Shown here in pieces: positions 50,164 to 60,500 of a stretch of DNA of 64,000 bases. Source of the DNA: Motiliproteus sediminis (lineage in GTDB: Bacteria > Pseudomonadota > Gammaproteobacteria > Pseudomonadales > Balneatricaceae); assembly GCF_017912535.1 (NCBI RefSeq), contig NZ_JAERQK010000001.1, forward strand, positions 841,941-905,940. The letters run 5' to 3'. The number at the start of each line of letters is the position of its first letter. Position 1 is the first letter of the stretch. The translations under genes were made by a program, and so were the position numbers. The notes under the pieces are model-generated. The model was not told the origin of the DNA and made no database searches. It worked only from the letters and a program-made list of their open reading frames with translations.

Positions 50164-52278
50164 TCACTCGGCGACAACCCTGAACGGCGGCAAAGCAGCG
50201 AGCAAATCGCGCCCGTATCGGCGGGTTTTGAGACGGTTATCCAGAATCATCACCTCACCGGAATCGCTCTCCGAGCGGATCAGGCGGCCGCAGGCCTGAA
50301 TCAGCCGTACCGACGCCAAGGGCACCGATATGGCACTGAACGGATCCTGCCCCTGCTCCCGCACCCACTCATGCAGCGCCGATTCGACCGGATCCCCAGG
50401 CACAGCAAAGGGGATTTTGGCGATCACCACTTGGGTCAGGTAATCACCGGGCAGATCGATACCCTCGGCAAAGGACGCCAGCCCGAAGATAACGCTGCCC
50501 TGACCACTGTCGATACGCTGCCGGTGGGATTTTAGTATCTCCTGCTTGCCCAGATCACCCTGAGCCAGAATACGGCTGCGCCAGACATCACCTAAACGGT
50601 CACGCACCCGGTTCAGCTGTCGCCAGGAGGTAAACAAAACCAAGGCGCCCTTTTTAGGATCGAGAAATGCATCGAGCGCCTCGGCTACCACCCGGTCATG
50701 CTCCTCAGGGTGGCCCGGATCGGCCTCAAGCCGAGGCAGTCGCAGCACCCCGTTACTGGCATAATCAAACGGACTGGGAACGCTCGCAAAACGCGTACCG
50801 GCAGGCACCCCACTGCACAGCTGAAAATGATCGAAGCGCCCCAGTGCGGTTAGCGTTGCTGAGGTAACGACCGCCCCATGGCAACGATTCCACAGCGATT
50901 CCTGCAGGGTTTCTGCCGCCAGAATAGGACTGCTACAGAGTTCGACATCATCGCCCTGCTGGAAGGGATAACGACTGAGCCAGCGAGCTTGGGGAACAGT
51001 ACCCCGATGTGCCGGTTCAGCGTAGTCCTGCAGCAAACCATAAGCGGCCTCTGCCCGGCTCAGAGCCCGACCAAGCACCGGGTACCAACGCTCGGCCAAC
51101 TCGCGCGAAATGCCGTGCAGCGGCTCCGACAGTGCTTCTTTCAGCACCTCCACCATGGAATCCAGCTGTACGGCCACCCGGCGTAGCGGCTGCCTCAAGC
51201 GGGCACACTGGGCTGAAATCGGCTCCGGCACGACACCATTGGCAAAACGGCTGTGCTGCACCACCGGCTCCCGGTCGTCCTCCTCCAGCGGCAACAACGG
51301 CTCGAGCAGGACCAGCAGTTCGGGCAGCAGCTCTTCCGCGCTAGCGATCGACTCGGTGACCGGCGGGTAGTAACGCAGTAATGCTTCAGCTTGAGGCAGA
51401 TCCTTAGCCAATCGCGCCAAGGTCTTACTCAATTGCTTCAACCAGCTTCGGCTCGAACGGAGCCGCAAGCGATGGCTGAAATGCTGCACCGCCTTATCAG
51501 CCAGATGATGTCCCTCGTCGAACACATAGAAGGTATCCTCGGGATCGGGCAATACCGCACCGCCACCCAACGCAAGATCCGCCAGAACCAAGTCATGATT
51601 GGCGACGATGCAGTCAGCCTGATCGAGGCTTTCGCGAGCCTTGAAAAAACAGCAGCCGGAAAAATGAGCGCAGCGGCGATTGCTGCACTGGCGATGATCA
51701 GTGGTGAGCAACTGCCAGTTCTCCTGCGCAATCTCATCACGCCAGCTGTCCCGGTCGCCGTCCCAGCGCCCGCCGACATAGGCGTCGGCGAGTTCCTCAA
51801 GCAAACGGGTCTGCTCGCCATCTAGCCTCAGCGCCAGCTCATCGTCATACAGAGCCAGTCCTTCCTGCTGTTGATCTTGGCTCAGCAGCTGATCCAGCTT
51901 GCTCAAACAGAGATACCGGCTGCGCCCTTTTGCCAACGCATAGGTAAACTCCAGTCCACTGTGCGCCGCCAAATCGGGAAGATCCTTACCGATAATCTGA
52001 TCCTGCAACGCAACCGTGGCAGTAGACAGCACCAATCGTTTCTTGAAGTGTTTGGCGGTCGGCAAAGCAGCAAGCAGGTAGGCCACCGTCTTGCCGGTGC
52101 CAGTTCCGGCCTCTACCACCACCACCGACTCGTCACCGCCAACCAACCCCTTGACGATTTCAGCGATCATCAACCGCTGCCCGTAGCGGGGCCGGTAGCC
52201 TTTGGCCTCCAGGTAGTGACGATAGGCCGCCTGTACCTGATCCTTGAGCTGGGCAGGAAGCTCCGCACTAGCTGCCAT
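50164..52278 (-). CDS. DinG/YoaA family ATP-dependent DNA helicase
   Basis: A 704-aa XPD-like superfamily 2 helicase from ATG 52278. The Walker A is VVVEAGTGTGKTVAYLLA, and the Walker B variant DEGH is in FYVFDEGHHLADKAVQ. Cysteines in RYLCLSKL and in CSNRRCAHFSGCCF fit the [4Fe-4S] cluster of this family. The C-terminal motif VRLIQACGRLIRSESDSGEV completes it. Its start overlaps the glutaredoxin-like gene by 11 bp, and the pair lies across the SOS operators from lexA. DinG is a known LexA target in E. coli. The frame extends to 52389 without support. Confidence 0.92.
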   Translation of the reverse strand: MAASAELPAQLKDQVQAAYRHYLEAKGYRPRYGQRLMIAEIVKGLVGGDESVVVVEAGTGTGKTVAYLLAALPTAKHFKKRLVLSTATVALQDQIIGKDLPDLAAHSGLEFTYALAKGRSRYLCLSKLDQLLSQDQQQEGLALYDDELALRLDGEQTRLLEELADAYVGGRWDGDRDSWRDEIAQENWQLLTTDHRQCSNRRCAHFSGCCFFKARESLDQADCIVANHDLVLADLALGGGAVLPDPEDTFYVFDEGHHLADKAVQHFSHRLRLRSSRSWLKQLSKTLARLAKDLPQAEALLRYYPPVTESIASAEELLPELLVLLEPLLPLEEDDREPVVQHSRFANGVVPEPISAQCARLRQPLRRVAVQLDSMVEVLKEALSEPLHGISRELAERWYPVLGRALSRAEAAYGLLQDYAEPAHRGTVPQARWLSRYPFQQGDDVELCSSPILAAETLQESLWNRCHGAVVTSATLTALGRFDHFQLCSGVPAGTRFASVPSPFDYASNGVLRLPRLEADPGHPEEHDRVVAEALDAFLDPKKGALVLFTSWRQLNRVRDRLGDVWRSRILAQGDLGKQEILKSHRQRIDSGQGSVIFGLASFAEGIDLPGDYLTQVVIAKIPFAVPGDPVESALHEWVREQGQDPFSAISVPLASVRLIQACGRLIRSESDSGEVMILDNRLKTRRYGRDLLAALPPFRVVAE

Positions 52279-52606
52279 GAGCGACGCGCTCCCGCAAGAA
52301 ACCAATAATATCAGCCGACTCGTACAACCAGCGGTCATTGTCCGGGCCGGCAATACGCAAACAGGGAACCTGAACCTTCCCGCCCTCACACAGCAGTCGC
52401 TGCCTGGCTAGAGCATCCCGGTCGATATCAACCAGAGCGACCTTCACCCCCAACCGGTTCAACTCTCTGCGAACCCCGATGCAATAGGGGCAAACAACGA
52501 ATTGGTATAGCTCCAGCCCCTCAAGCTCCGGTACCCGCCCTCCATCGCGCCGAGTCGGCGCCAGCAGAGCAACTATCCAACCAAGAGCCACACGAAAATA
52601 ACGCAT
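52268..52606 (-). CDS. glutaredoxin-like (GST N-terminal type) protein
   Basis: A 112-aa thioredoxin-fold protein from ATG 52606, with AAGGGGTGA upstream. A short hydrophobic N-terminal segment (YFRVALGWIVALLAPT) may be a membrane anchor. The active-site motif is CPYC in QFVVCPYCIGVRRELN, and the cis-Pro region is VQVPCLRI. A conserved YESADIIGFL C-terminal helix is typical of this group. It is the first gene after the SOS operators in the direction of the DinG-like helicase, so it may be SOS-induced. The frame reaches 52681 through the operators, which is clearly not coding. Confidence 0.85.
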   Translation of the reverse strand: MRYFRVALGWIVALLAPTRRDGGRVPELEGLELYQFVVCPYCIGVRRELNRLGVKVALVDIDRDALARQRLLCEGGKVQVPCLRIAGPDNDRWLYESADIIGFLRERVAHGS

Positions 52607-52626
52607 CAAAAAATTCACCCCTTGAC

Positions 52627-52668
52627 TGGACAGCTGTATAAAAACACATATACTGTATAAAAAAACAG
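52627..52668 (+). promoter_or_regulatory. lexA promoter with two LexA (SOS) boxes
   Basis: A -35 TGGACA at 52627-52632 and a -10 TATACT at 52649-52654 are separated by 16 bp; both match consensus in 5 of 6 positions. SOS box 2, CTGTATAAAAAAACAG at 52653-52668, fits CTG-N10-CAG exactly and covers the end of the -10 and the start site. SOS box 1, CTGTATAAAAACACAT at 52634-52649, fills the spacer with a weaker right half. Expected transcription starts near 52661. The same boxes lie upstream of the divergent glutaredoxin-dinG pair. Confidence 0.88.
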
Positions 52669-52680
52669 CATGGCAACACA

Positions 52681-53289
52681 ATGATCAAATTAACCCAACG
52701 ACAGACCGAAGTGCTCGATTGCATCCGGCACTATATAGAAACCACCGGTTACCCGCCAACTCGCGCCGACATCGCCCGCGAACTGGGGTTTCGCTCTGCT
52801 AACGCTGCCGAAGAGCACCTCAAGGCACTGGCGCGAAAAGGCGCAATCGAGATGATACCAGGCACCTCACGCGGTATCCGTATACCCGACCTTGAGGAGC
52901 ACGAGGCGGGCATTCCGATCATTGGTCGAGTCGCTGCGGGTTCACCATTACTGGCGCAAGAACATATCGATTCGCATTGCGAGATTGCGCCGGATTTCTT
53001 CACCCCCAAAGCGGATTACTTTCTGCGCGTCCAAGGCCTGAGCATGATCAACGCAGGCATTCTCGAAGGCGACCTGCTAGCGGTACACACCACCCGGGAA
53101 GCACGCAACGGCCAGATAGTTGTTGCCCGTATCGACGAGGAGGTCACCGTCAAACGATTCCAAAAACAGGGTAGCAAAGTGTTACTCATCGCTGAAAACG
53201 ACGATTTTTCGCCGATAGAGGTTGACCTGAAGAGCCAGGAACTGGTGATCGAAGGTCTGGCTGTCGGCGTACTCAGAAGAGGTCACTAA
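52681..53289 (+). CDS. lexA: LexA repressor
   Basis: A 202-aa SOS repressor, the standard length. The N-terminal winged helix runs to about residue 70 ([33 protein letters not shown]). The self-cleavage site is Ala86-Gly87 in GRVAAGSPL. The catalytic dyad is Ser121 in [10 protein letters not shown] and Lys158 in TVKRF. The leader is only about 20 bases with no clear Shine-Dalgarno. It is autoregulated by the two SOS boxes and followed 2 bases later by sulA. Confidence 0.98.
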   Translation: MIKLTQRQTEVLDCIRHYIETTGYPPTRADIARELGFRSANAAEEHLKALARKGAIEMIPGTSRGIRIPDLEEHEAGIPIIGRVAAGSPLLAQEHIDSHCEIAPDFFTPKADYFLRVQGLSMINAGILEGDLLAVHTTREARNGQIVVARIDEEVTVKRFQKQGSKVLLIAENDDFSPIEVDLKSQELVIEGLAVGVLRRGH

Positions 53290-53291
53290 CT

Positions 53292-53732
53292 ATGTTGTAT
53301 TACGATCAGCAAGCGGTTGCACCATTGGATCAACCCCAACAGGACCGGAGATCAACCCACCGTCTGAATAACGGCATGGCCGGCAAGATCACCCAAGTCA
53401 TTCTTCCTGATGACGACGAGTACAATTTTCAGCTATTGATGCCGCTACTAGCCCAACTCAGCCTCGACGACCGCTGGTTCGCCTGGATCGCACCACCACT
53501 AAAAATGCCCAAACAGTGGATGCTGCATGCCGGTATCGACCCTCAAAAAATCATGCTGCTTCAGCCGCGCGGCAACCTCAGCACCCTCGACCTGGCTTGC
53601 AAGGCGCTGGCATCCGGCAACAGCCATGCCGTCATCAGCTGGCCCGGAGGGTTGAGCCAGCAAGAGCTCAATACGCTGGAACAGGCAGCACGCTCCGGTG
53701 GCAGCCACGCCATTCTGCTACGCCCTCGCTAA
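53292..53732 (+). CDS. sulA: SulA-like cell division inhibitor
   Basis: A 146-aa RecA-fold-like protein of the SulA/ImuA superfamily. Family features are the middle segment DRWFAWIAPP...KQWMLHAGID and the later ALASGNSHAVISWPGGLSQ. It lies 2 bases after lexA and should be made in the SOS response to block FtsZ. The lexA-sulA pair is the pseudomonad arrangement. Confidence 0.9.
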   Translation: MLYYDQQAVAPLDQPQQDRRSTHRLNNGMAGKITQVILPDDDEYNFQLLMPLLAQLSLDDRWFAWIAPPLKMPKQWMLHAGIDPQKIMLLQPRGNLSTLDLACKALASGNSHAVISWPGGLSQQELNTLEQAARSGGSHAILLRPR

Positions 53733-53805
53733 TCCATTCCCCTTACGCCGGGCTTGCCTGCTTGCAGCTCGGCGGCTTTCAGCCCGCCGTCCTGCCTTAA
53801 CGCAA

Positions 53806-53846
53806 CAAAAAGGGGCGACCAGCTTGTTCAGCTGCTGCCGCCCCTT
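53806..53846 (-). terminator. intrinsic terminator after yebC
   Basis: On the minus strand AAGGGGCG and CGCCCCTT pair around an inner AGCAGCT/AAGCTG partial stem and are followed by TTTTT. It lies about 30-70 bp beyond the yebC stop and should end the aspS-yebC transcript. Confidence 0.82.
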
Positions 53847-53874
53847 GCCATACAAAGGATAGTTGGCGAAAGGA

Positions 53875-54615
53875 TCACTCCTCCATCGACTCTTCCGGGA
53901 TATCGGCGTTGTGATAGACATTCTGCACATCATCAAGATCTTCCAGAACATCAATCAGCCGCAGTAACTTGCGTCCAGCCTCGACATCGAGCTCGTTAGT
54001 GGTCGCCGGAATCATTGATACTTCAGCCATTACCGGCTCCAGACCAGCCTCTTCCAACGCAGACTTGACCGCCATATAGTCCTGCCGCGAGGTAAAAACA
54101 TCAATGGAGCCGTCATCATTGGCCACCACATCGTCTGCTCCGGTCTCCAGCGCGACCTCCATAATCTGGTCTTCGTCGGCGCCCTCTGCAAAGGTAATCT
54201 GGCCCTTATTCTCGAACAGATAGGCGACTGAGCCGGACGTCCCCAAGTTGCCGCCAGCCTTGCTGAAGGCAGCCCGCACTTCAGACACGGTCCTATTGAC
54301 GTTGTCAGTCATGGTTTCAACCAAGATCGCGACACCACCAGGCGCATAACCCTCATAGGTGAGCTCGTCGTAGTTATCGCCTTCACCGCCGCCGGCACCG
54401 CGCGCGATTGCCTTCTCGATGGTGTCCTTCTTCATATTGGCACCCAGCGCCTTATCGACCGCCAGACGCAGGCGCGGATTATCGGCAATAACACCGCCAC
54501 CCTCTTTGGCCGCAACGACCAATTCACGTATCAGCTTGGTAAAGATTTTGCCCCGCTTGGCATCCTGTGCCGCTTTACGGTGCTTAATGTTGGCCCATTT
54601 ACTGTGCCCTGCCAT
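53875..54615 (-). CDS. yebC: YebC/PmpR family protein
   Basis: A 246-aa protein with the fully conserved N-terminus [27 protein letters not shown], and [24 protein letters not shown] in the middle, quoted here in parts of the family pattern. ATG 54615 has GAGGAAG upstream. The family has been described as a DNA-binding regulator (PmpR) and, more recently, as a translation factor for proline stretches. It follows aspS by about 100 bp. Confidence 0.93.
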   Translation of the reverse strand: MAGHSKWANIKHRKAAQDAKRGKIFTKLIRELVVAAKEGGGVIADNPRLRLAVDKALGANMKKDTIEKAIARGAGGGEGDNYDELTYEGYAPGGVAILVETMTDNVNRTVSEVRAAFSKAGGNLGTSGSVAYLFENKGQITFAEGADEDQIMEVALETGADDVVANDDGSIDVFTSRQDYMAVKSALEEAGLEPVMAEVSMIPATTNELDVEAGRKLLRLIDVLEDLDDVQNVYHNADIPEESMEE

Positions 54616-54713
54616 AGTGTCTTCCTCGATCTGTTGCGTTGGACAGAGTCTGCCCCAGATGCTCACCGGGGCGGTAAACCGCCCCGGAAATCATTCCTGC
54701 CCGCCAGCCGACG

Positions 54714-56486
<1,773 letters not shown>

Positions 56487-56547
56487 AATTGATTCCTGTT
56501 AACTCTTTTAATAGTTCGAAGGCGAAGAAGTGCCGACAGACGAGGAT

Positions 56548-56787
56548 TTAATTGGTGCTGGCAGAGCTGGAGCCGCCACCATCACCGGCAAGATTTTTCT
56601 TGCCGCCGGTTTTGAAATCGGTTTCGTACCACCCGGAGCCAGCGAGACGAAATCCCGCTGCAGAGATCTGCTTCTTCAGGGAGGCTTTTGAACAGGAGGG
56701 ACAATCCAACAACGGCGCATCGCTGATCTTCTGCAGAGCCTCCAGCTGATGACCGCAATCAGCGCATTGGTATTCATAGATGGGCAT
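56548..56787 (-). CDS. FmdB family zinc-ribbon protein
   Basis: A 79-aa protein starting MPIYEYQCADCGHQLEALQ, the exact FmdB-type N-terminus, with a second pair in LLDCPSCSKASLKKQ. The four cysteines should bind one zinc. The tail is Gly/Ser-rich. ATG 56787 is set by this signature; the frame extends to 56820. FmdB-like genes are commonly found directly upstream of aspS, as here. The function is unknown. Confidence 0.92.
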   Translation of the reverse strand: MPIYEYQCADCGHQLEALQKISDAPLLDCPSCSKASLKKQISAAGFRLAGSGWYETDFKTGGKKNLAGDGGGSSSASTN

Positions 56788-56911
56788 AGTTAATCCACCG
56801 GTTGAAGCTAGACGACACAAACCGGCGATTATAACCCGATAGCCTGAAGCGAGGCATCCCCTGTCCAGGCCATTTAGCGCTATTTTTGAGGAGCGGATTG
56901 AGGGATTGCAG

Positions 56912-56941
56912 AAACGAGGCAGGCTCTCAGCCTGCCTCGTT
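56912..56941 (-). terminator. hairpin after the small membrane peptide gene
   Basis: A perfect 12-bp stem (AACGAGGCAGGC/GCCTGCCTCGTT) closes a 5-base loop, 7 bp beyond the stop of the small gene at 56948. The T-run after it on the minus strand is short (TTTC), so it may be a weak terminator or an RNA-stabilising hairpin. Confidence 0.6.
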
Positions 56942-56947
56942 GATCAG

Positions 56948-57115
56948 CTACGACTGACTGCCATGGGAGTTGCGCCTAACGGCCGATAAACCAGTCATCG
57001 GCCCAGAACACAATTGAAATAACACGCGCAGCGAGACGTAAGTCGCCATAACCGTGAGCGACACCAGCACCAGCGTCAGCAAGACACTTCCGTTGGCCAA
57101 ATAGAGTGTAAACAT
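56948..57115 (-). CDS. small membrane peptide, 55 aa (hypothetical)
   Basis: An open frame of 55 codons starting ATG 57115 with AAAAGGGAC 6-8 bases upstream, a good Shine-Dalgarno. The translation begins MFTLYLANGSVLLTLVLVSL and continues with TVMATYVSLRVLF, forming one clear membrane helix of about 25 residues. A polar tail ending NSHGSQS follows. A 12-bp hairpin lies right after the stop. I do not recognise a family. The ribosome site, helix and hairpin together argue that it is real, but only conservation in relatives could show this. Confidence 0.5.
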   Translation of the reverse strand: MFTLYLANGSVLLTLVLVSLTVMATYVSLRVLFQLCSGPMTGLSAVRRNSHGSQS

Positions 57116-57225
57116 GATGCGTCCCTTTTGATCAGTTCACAGGGGTCCTTTCGTGCAGGGGAACTTTAGCCCACTCCAAGCATTTAGCAAATATCAATTT
57201 CAGCTCTAGTTAGAACAATATTGCC

Positions 57226-57705
57226 TTAGCAGGGCCGGTATAACTCCCCCTGCTGCAGTAGTTCAATACGCTGACGGATAGTCTCGATTTCGACATCCGT
57301 GTAGGGCTGCGGCGTCACCGCCCCCCATACCGGCGCAGGCCAGGTCGGGTCATCGCTATAGCGAACCACGTGATGAAGGTGCAATTGCGGTACAACATTA
57401 CCAAGCGCGGCTATGTTCATTTTCAGCGCGTTGAAGGCGTCTCGCAGATTCTCTGCCAAGTAACTAGATTCTTTCAGCAGTTGTCCCTGATCCTCGGCGG
57501 AGAGGTGGAAGATTTCGGTTACGCTCACTCGCCGCGGTACCAAAATAAACCAAGGGTAGTTGGCATCGTTCATCAACAGCAGGTCGGAGAGCGGAAACTC
57601 ACCCAGTTTGACTGTATCGGCCGCCAGTTGCGGGTGCAGTTCAAAGGGATGGGTATCCGGATCCAGCTCATGGCTCTGCTCATACTCCAGCTCCAGTTCG
57701 TTCAT
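57226..57705 (-). CDS. HIT domain protein
   Basis: A 159-aa histidine-triad nucleotide-binding protein. The triad is in VVPQLHLHHVVRY (HxHxH-like). The upstream LLLMNDANYPWFILVPRR segment and ALGNVVPQLH match a HIT subgroup common in gammaproteobacteria. It probably hydrolyses a nucleotide conjugate; the substrate is unknown. It lies 57 bp downstream of the photolyase gene on the same strand. Confidence 0.92.
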   Translation of the reverse strand: MNELELEYEQSHELDPDTHPFELHPQLAADTVKLGEFPLSDLLLMNDANYPWFILVPRRVSVTEIFHLSAEDQGQLLKESSYLAENLRDAFNALKMNIAALGNVVPQLHLHHVVRYSDDPTWPAPVWGAVTPQPYTDVEIETIRQRIELLQQGELYRPC

Positions 57706-57762
57706 AGCTCCTCCTGAATCGGTTCCACCCGAGTATAACCAGCACCAGCAACAACTGCCTGC

Positions 57763-59172
57763 TTACGCCTGATCATTCCCTGCCGCCAGGGCCTGACGAT
57801 AGCTTTCCTTGCTCCAGAGCGCAGCCGACTTGTGATCCACAATCGGCTCAGGGTAACCAGCGGGGGCTCCGCCACACTCCAACTGCAATAGCGCCTTAGC
57901 GCCAAGCCCCGCCAGCTCCGGCACCCAAGATCTTATATATTCACCTTCCGGGTCGAAGCGCTGCTGCTGCCGCCAGGGGTTGAAGATACGGAACCAGGGC
58001 TGGGCATCACAGCCGGTACTTGCAGCCCACTGCCAGCTACCATTATTGACGCAGGGATCATAGTCGATCAGACGCTGGGCAAAATAGCGCTCACCCCAGC
58101 GCCAATCGACATGCAGATCCTTTACCAGAAAAGAGGCAACAATCATGCGCAGACGATTATGCATGTAGCCGCTGTGATTGAGTTCGCGCATTCCCGCATC
58201 CACAATCGGGAACCCGGTACGCCCCTGACACCAAGCCTCAAACTTCGCCTTTTCATTAGGCCAGCGCATCGCCGTCAGTCGGCGATCAAAAGGCTGCCCA
58301 AAGACCTGTGGATAGTGCCAGGCAATCTGGGTAAAGAAATCACGCCAGTGAAGCTGTCGCAACAGAGGGTGATCCTCTCCCCAACAGTGTAAAACGCGAT
58401 AGTACACCTCCCGAACCGAGCAGGTGCCAAACTTCAGGTGGGCCGACAGGCGCGAGGTCCCGCGTTCTGCAGGCAGGTCGCGGCGTTCGGCATAGCCACT
58501 CAAGGTGTCAATTGCGTCCAGTAAAGACAGCGCTTCGCTGCGCCCTCCCCGCCACGCCGGTTCGCCGTCGGTGCGCCCAGCGTCAGCCGCAACAAGGGAC
58601 TTCAATGCGGATGTTGCCGGTTTCTCTGTCTTGTCCCGATACCAGCCGCCGCGACTAAGGGGCTCAGGAACCGCAACCGGGATTCTCGCCGCCGAACGAT
58701 AGTACGGTGTAAACACCCTGTAGGGCGTGCGATCCGCTTTGAGTGTCTGCTCCGGCGGATGCAGCAACAGGTCATCTACGGCATAAAACCCGCAACCCAG
58801 GCGTTGACAGAGCGCGGCTATTTCCGCATCCCGCTGACGACTGAAGGGGGTGAAATCACGGTTCACAAACACCGCCTCGATGCCTTCGGAACGAATCAAA
58901 GCCTCCAGTTCCCGTGCCGGCGAGCCTCGTCGAATCCACAGATCACCGCTTTCGGCGCGCAGCTCCGTGATCAGGTCGCTCAGTGAGCACTGCATGAACG
59001 ACAGCGCAGGCGCGCTGCGATAGGGATGCGGCTCGACCTGCTCTGGGTCGAGAACAAACAACGGCAGCACGCTCTCGGAGCGCTCACGCGCCATGTTCAA
59101 GCCACTGTTATCAACCAGCCGCAAATCACGCCGAAAAAGAAAAACAGCCACACGATATTGACGCCCAGCCAC
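57763..59172 (-). CDS. phr: deoxyribodipyrimidine photolyase (class I)
   Basis: A 469-aa FAD enzyme that repairs cyclobutane pyrimidine dimers with light. The N-terminal antenna domain starts AVFLFRRDLRLVDNSGL. The FAD domain contains GRTGFPIVDAGMRELNHSGYMHNRLRM and VNNGSWQWAASTGCDAQPWFRIFNP, which is given here as a family signature in two pieces. The start is a GTG (59172) with GGAGGG upstream. DASH-type cryptochromes are less likely from the overall pattern. It is separated from the LexA block by about 4 kb. Confidence 0.93.
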   Translation of the reverse strand: MAGRQYRVAVFLFRRDLRLVDNSGLNMARERSESVLPLFVLDPEQVEPHPYRSAPALSFMQCSLSDLITELRAESGDLWIRRGSPARELEALIRSEGIEAVFVNRDFTPFSRQRDAEIAALCQRLGCGFYAVDDLLLHPPEQTLKADRTPYRVFTPYYRSAARIPVAVPEPLSRGGWYRDKTEKPATSALKSLVAADAGRTDGEPAWRGGRSEALSLLDAIDTLSGYAERRDLPAERGTSRLSAHLKFGTCSVREVYYRVLHCWGEDHPLLRQLHWRDFFTQIAWHYPQVFGQPFDRRLTAMRWPNEKAKFEAWCQGRTGFPIVDAGMRELNHSGYMHNRLRMIVASFLVKDLHVDWRWGERYFAQRLIDYDPCVNNGSWQWAASTGCDAQPWFRIFNPWRQQQRFDPEGEYIRSWVPELAGLGAKALLQLECGGAPAGYPEPIVDHKSAALWSKESYRQALAAGNDQA

Positions 59173-59279
59173 TCACACCCTCCCCTGTAACAGCGCGTCA
59201 ATCATCCGCGCCTGTGGTTCGACAAACCAGAGACCGACTATAGTACTGGGTCTTGATATAACACAACGCCCCGGCACCC

Positions 59280-60422
59280 ATGCTTGATGTTCATCATTGC
59301 GACCGTATCAGCCAAGTCCCCGCAGATCACTGGGCCGCGCTCATGCCAGACCGCTATCCGTTTTTACAGTACGCGTATCTGCGAGCTTTGGAGCACAGCG
59401 GTGCGGTCTCGACAGCAACAGGTTGGGAACCGCACCACCTCGTACTGAGTCGAAGCAACCAAGTGATGGCGATTGTGCCCTGCTATCTCAAGCACCACTC
59501 TCGTGGCGAGTACGTGTTCGATTGGAGCTGGGCTCAAGCAGCGGAGTCTTTGGCCTTACCCTATTACCCCAAGCTACTGGCCGCCATTCCCTTCACCCCA
59601 TGCCCCGGCCCCCGTTGGCTGGCAGCAGAATCGGTAAAACCTGAAGAGATCATCGCAGCCCTGGACCGGGAGACAGAGCGCCTGCAACTGAGTTCCTGGC
59701 ACCTCTTGTTCAGCAACGCTGATGGCCTCTGCCTCGACCCTGACGGACGGGCGCTGCCATTGCTGGCTCGGGAAGATTGCCAGTTTCACTGGCATAACCG
59801 CAACTTCGCCGATTTTGACGCTTTCCTGCAGCAGCTCCGCTCAGACAAGCGCAAAAACCTGCGTAAGGAGCGGCGCAGAATCGAGGCACAAGGAGTTCGA
59901 ATCAGTCGCATCCGGGGCGACAACCTCTGCCAGGCAGACCTTGACGTTTTCTATCGGTTCTACCGTCAAACCTACCTCTGTCGCGGCCAGACACCCTACC
60001 TGAACAAGTCATTTTTCGATGACTTGGCGGCTCACATGGCAGACCAACTGCTAATGGTCTGTGCGTATCAGGATCAACGGCCCTGTGGCGCCGCACTGTT
60101 TCTGTTTGACGACACCACCCTTTATGGGCGCTGGTGGGGCGGAGACCCGCAGATTAACGGACTTCACTTTGAAGTGTGTTATTACCAGGGAATCGAGTTC
60201 GCGATCGAGCAACGACTAGCCCGTTTTGATCCGGGCACCCAAGGGGAGCACAAGCTGATCCGAGGATTCGAGCCGATGATTACCCGCTCACTGCACCGGG
60301 TTTACGACACCCGACTAGCACAACCGCTGCAGCGCTGGACCGCCGAAGAACGCCGCCATGTCGCTGCCTACCGTGACGCGGCAATTGCCGCTCTGCCTTT
60401 TGCCGCACAACAGAAGCCATAG
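59280..60422 (+). CDS. FemAB/GNAT-like protein (DUF482, peptidogalycan family)
   Basis: A 380-aa protein with the DUF482/PF04339 pattern of two GNAT-like folds. Signatures include FLQYAYLRALEHSGAVS near the start, LPYYPKLLAAIPFTPCPGPR, FLQQLRSDKRKNLRKERRRI, and GRWWGGDPQINGLHFEVCYYQGIEFAIE, cited in part. Related proteins are annotated as acyl/aminoacyl transferases acting on cell-wall or amino substrates; none is well characterised. It is divergent from the photolyase gene with 107 bp between. Confidence 0.88.
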   Translation: MLDVHHCDRISQVPADHWAALMPDRYPFLQYAYLRALEHSGAVSTATGWEPHHLVLSRSNQVMAIVPCYLKHHSRGEYVFDWSWAQAAESLALPYYPKLLAAIPFTPCPGPRWLAAESVKPEEIIAALDRETERLQLSSWHLLFSNADGLCLDPDGRALPLLAREDCQFHWHNRNFADFDAFLQQLRSDKRKNLRKERRRIEAQGVRISRIRGDNLCQADLDVFYRFYRQTYLCRGQTPYLNKSFFDDLAAHMADQLLMVCAYQDQRPCGAALFLFDDTTLYGRWWGGDPQINGLHFEVCYYQGIEFAIEQRLARFDPGTQGEHKLIRGFEPMITRSLHRVYDTRLAQPLQRWTAEERRHVAAYRDAAIAALPFAAQQKP

Positions 60423-60500
60423 TTATGAAGAGGTCGGGCGCCCGCCCCCCCCTCCTGAGAACTATCGCACTCCCGTCCCCAGCATTCATTGCTAGCGGCA

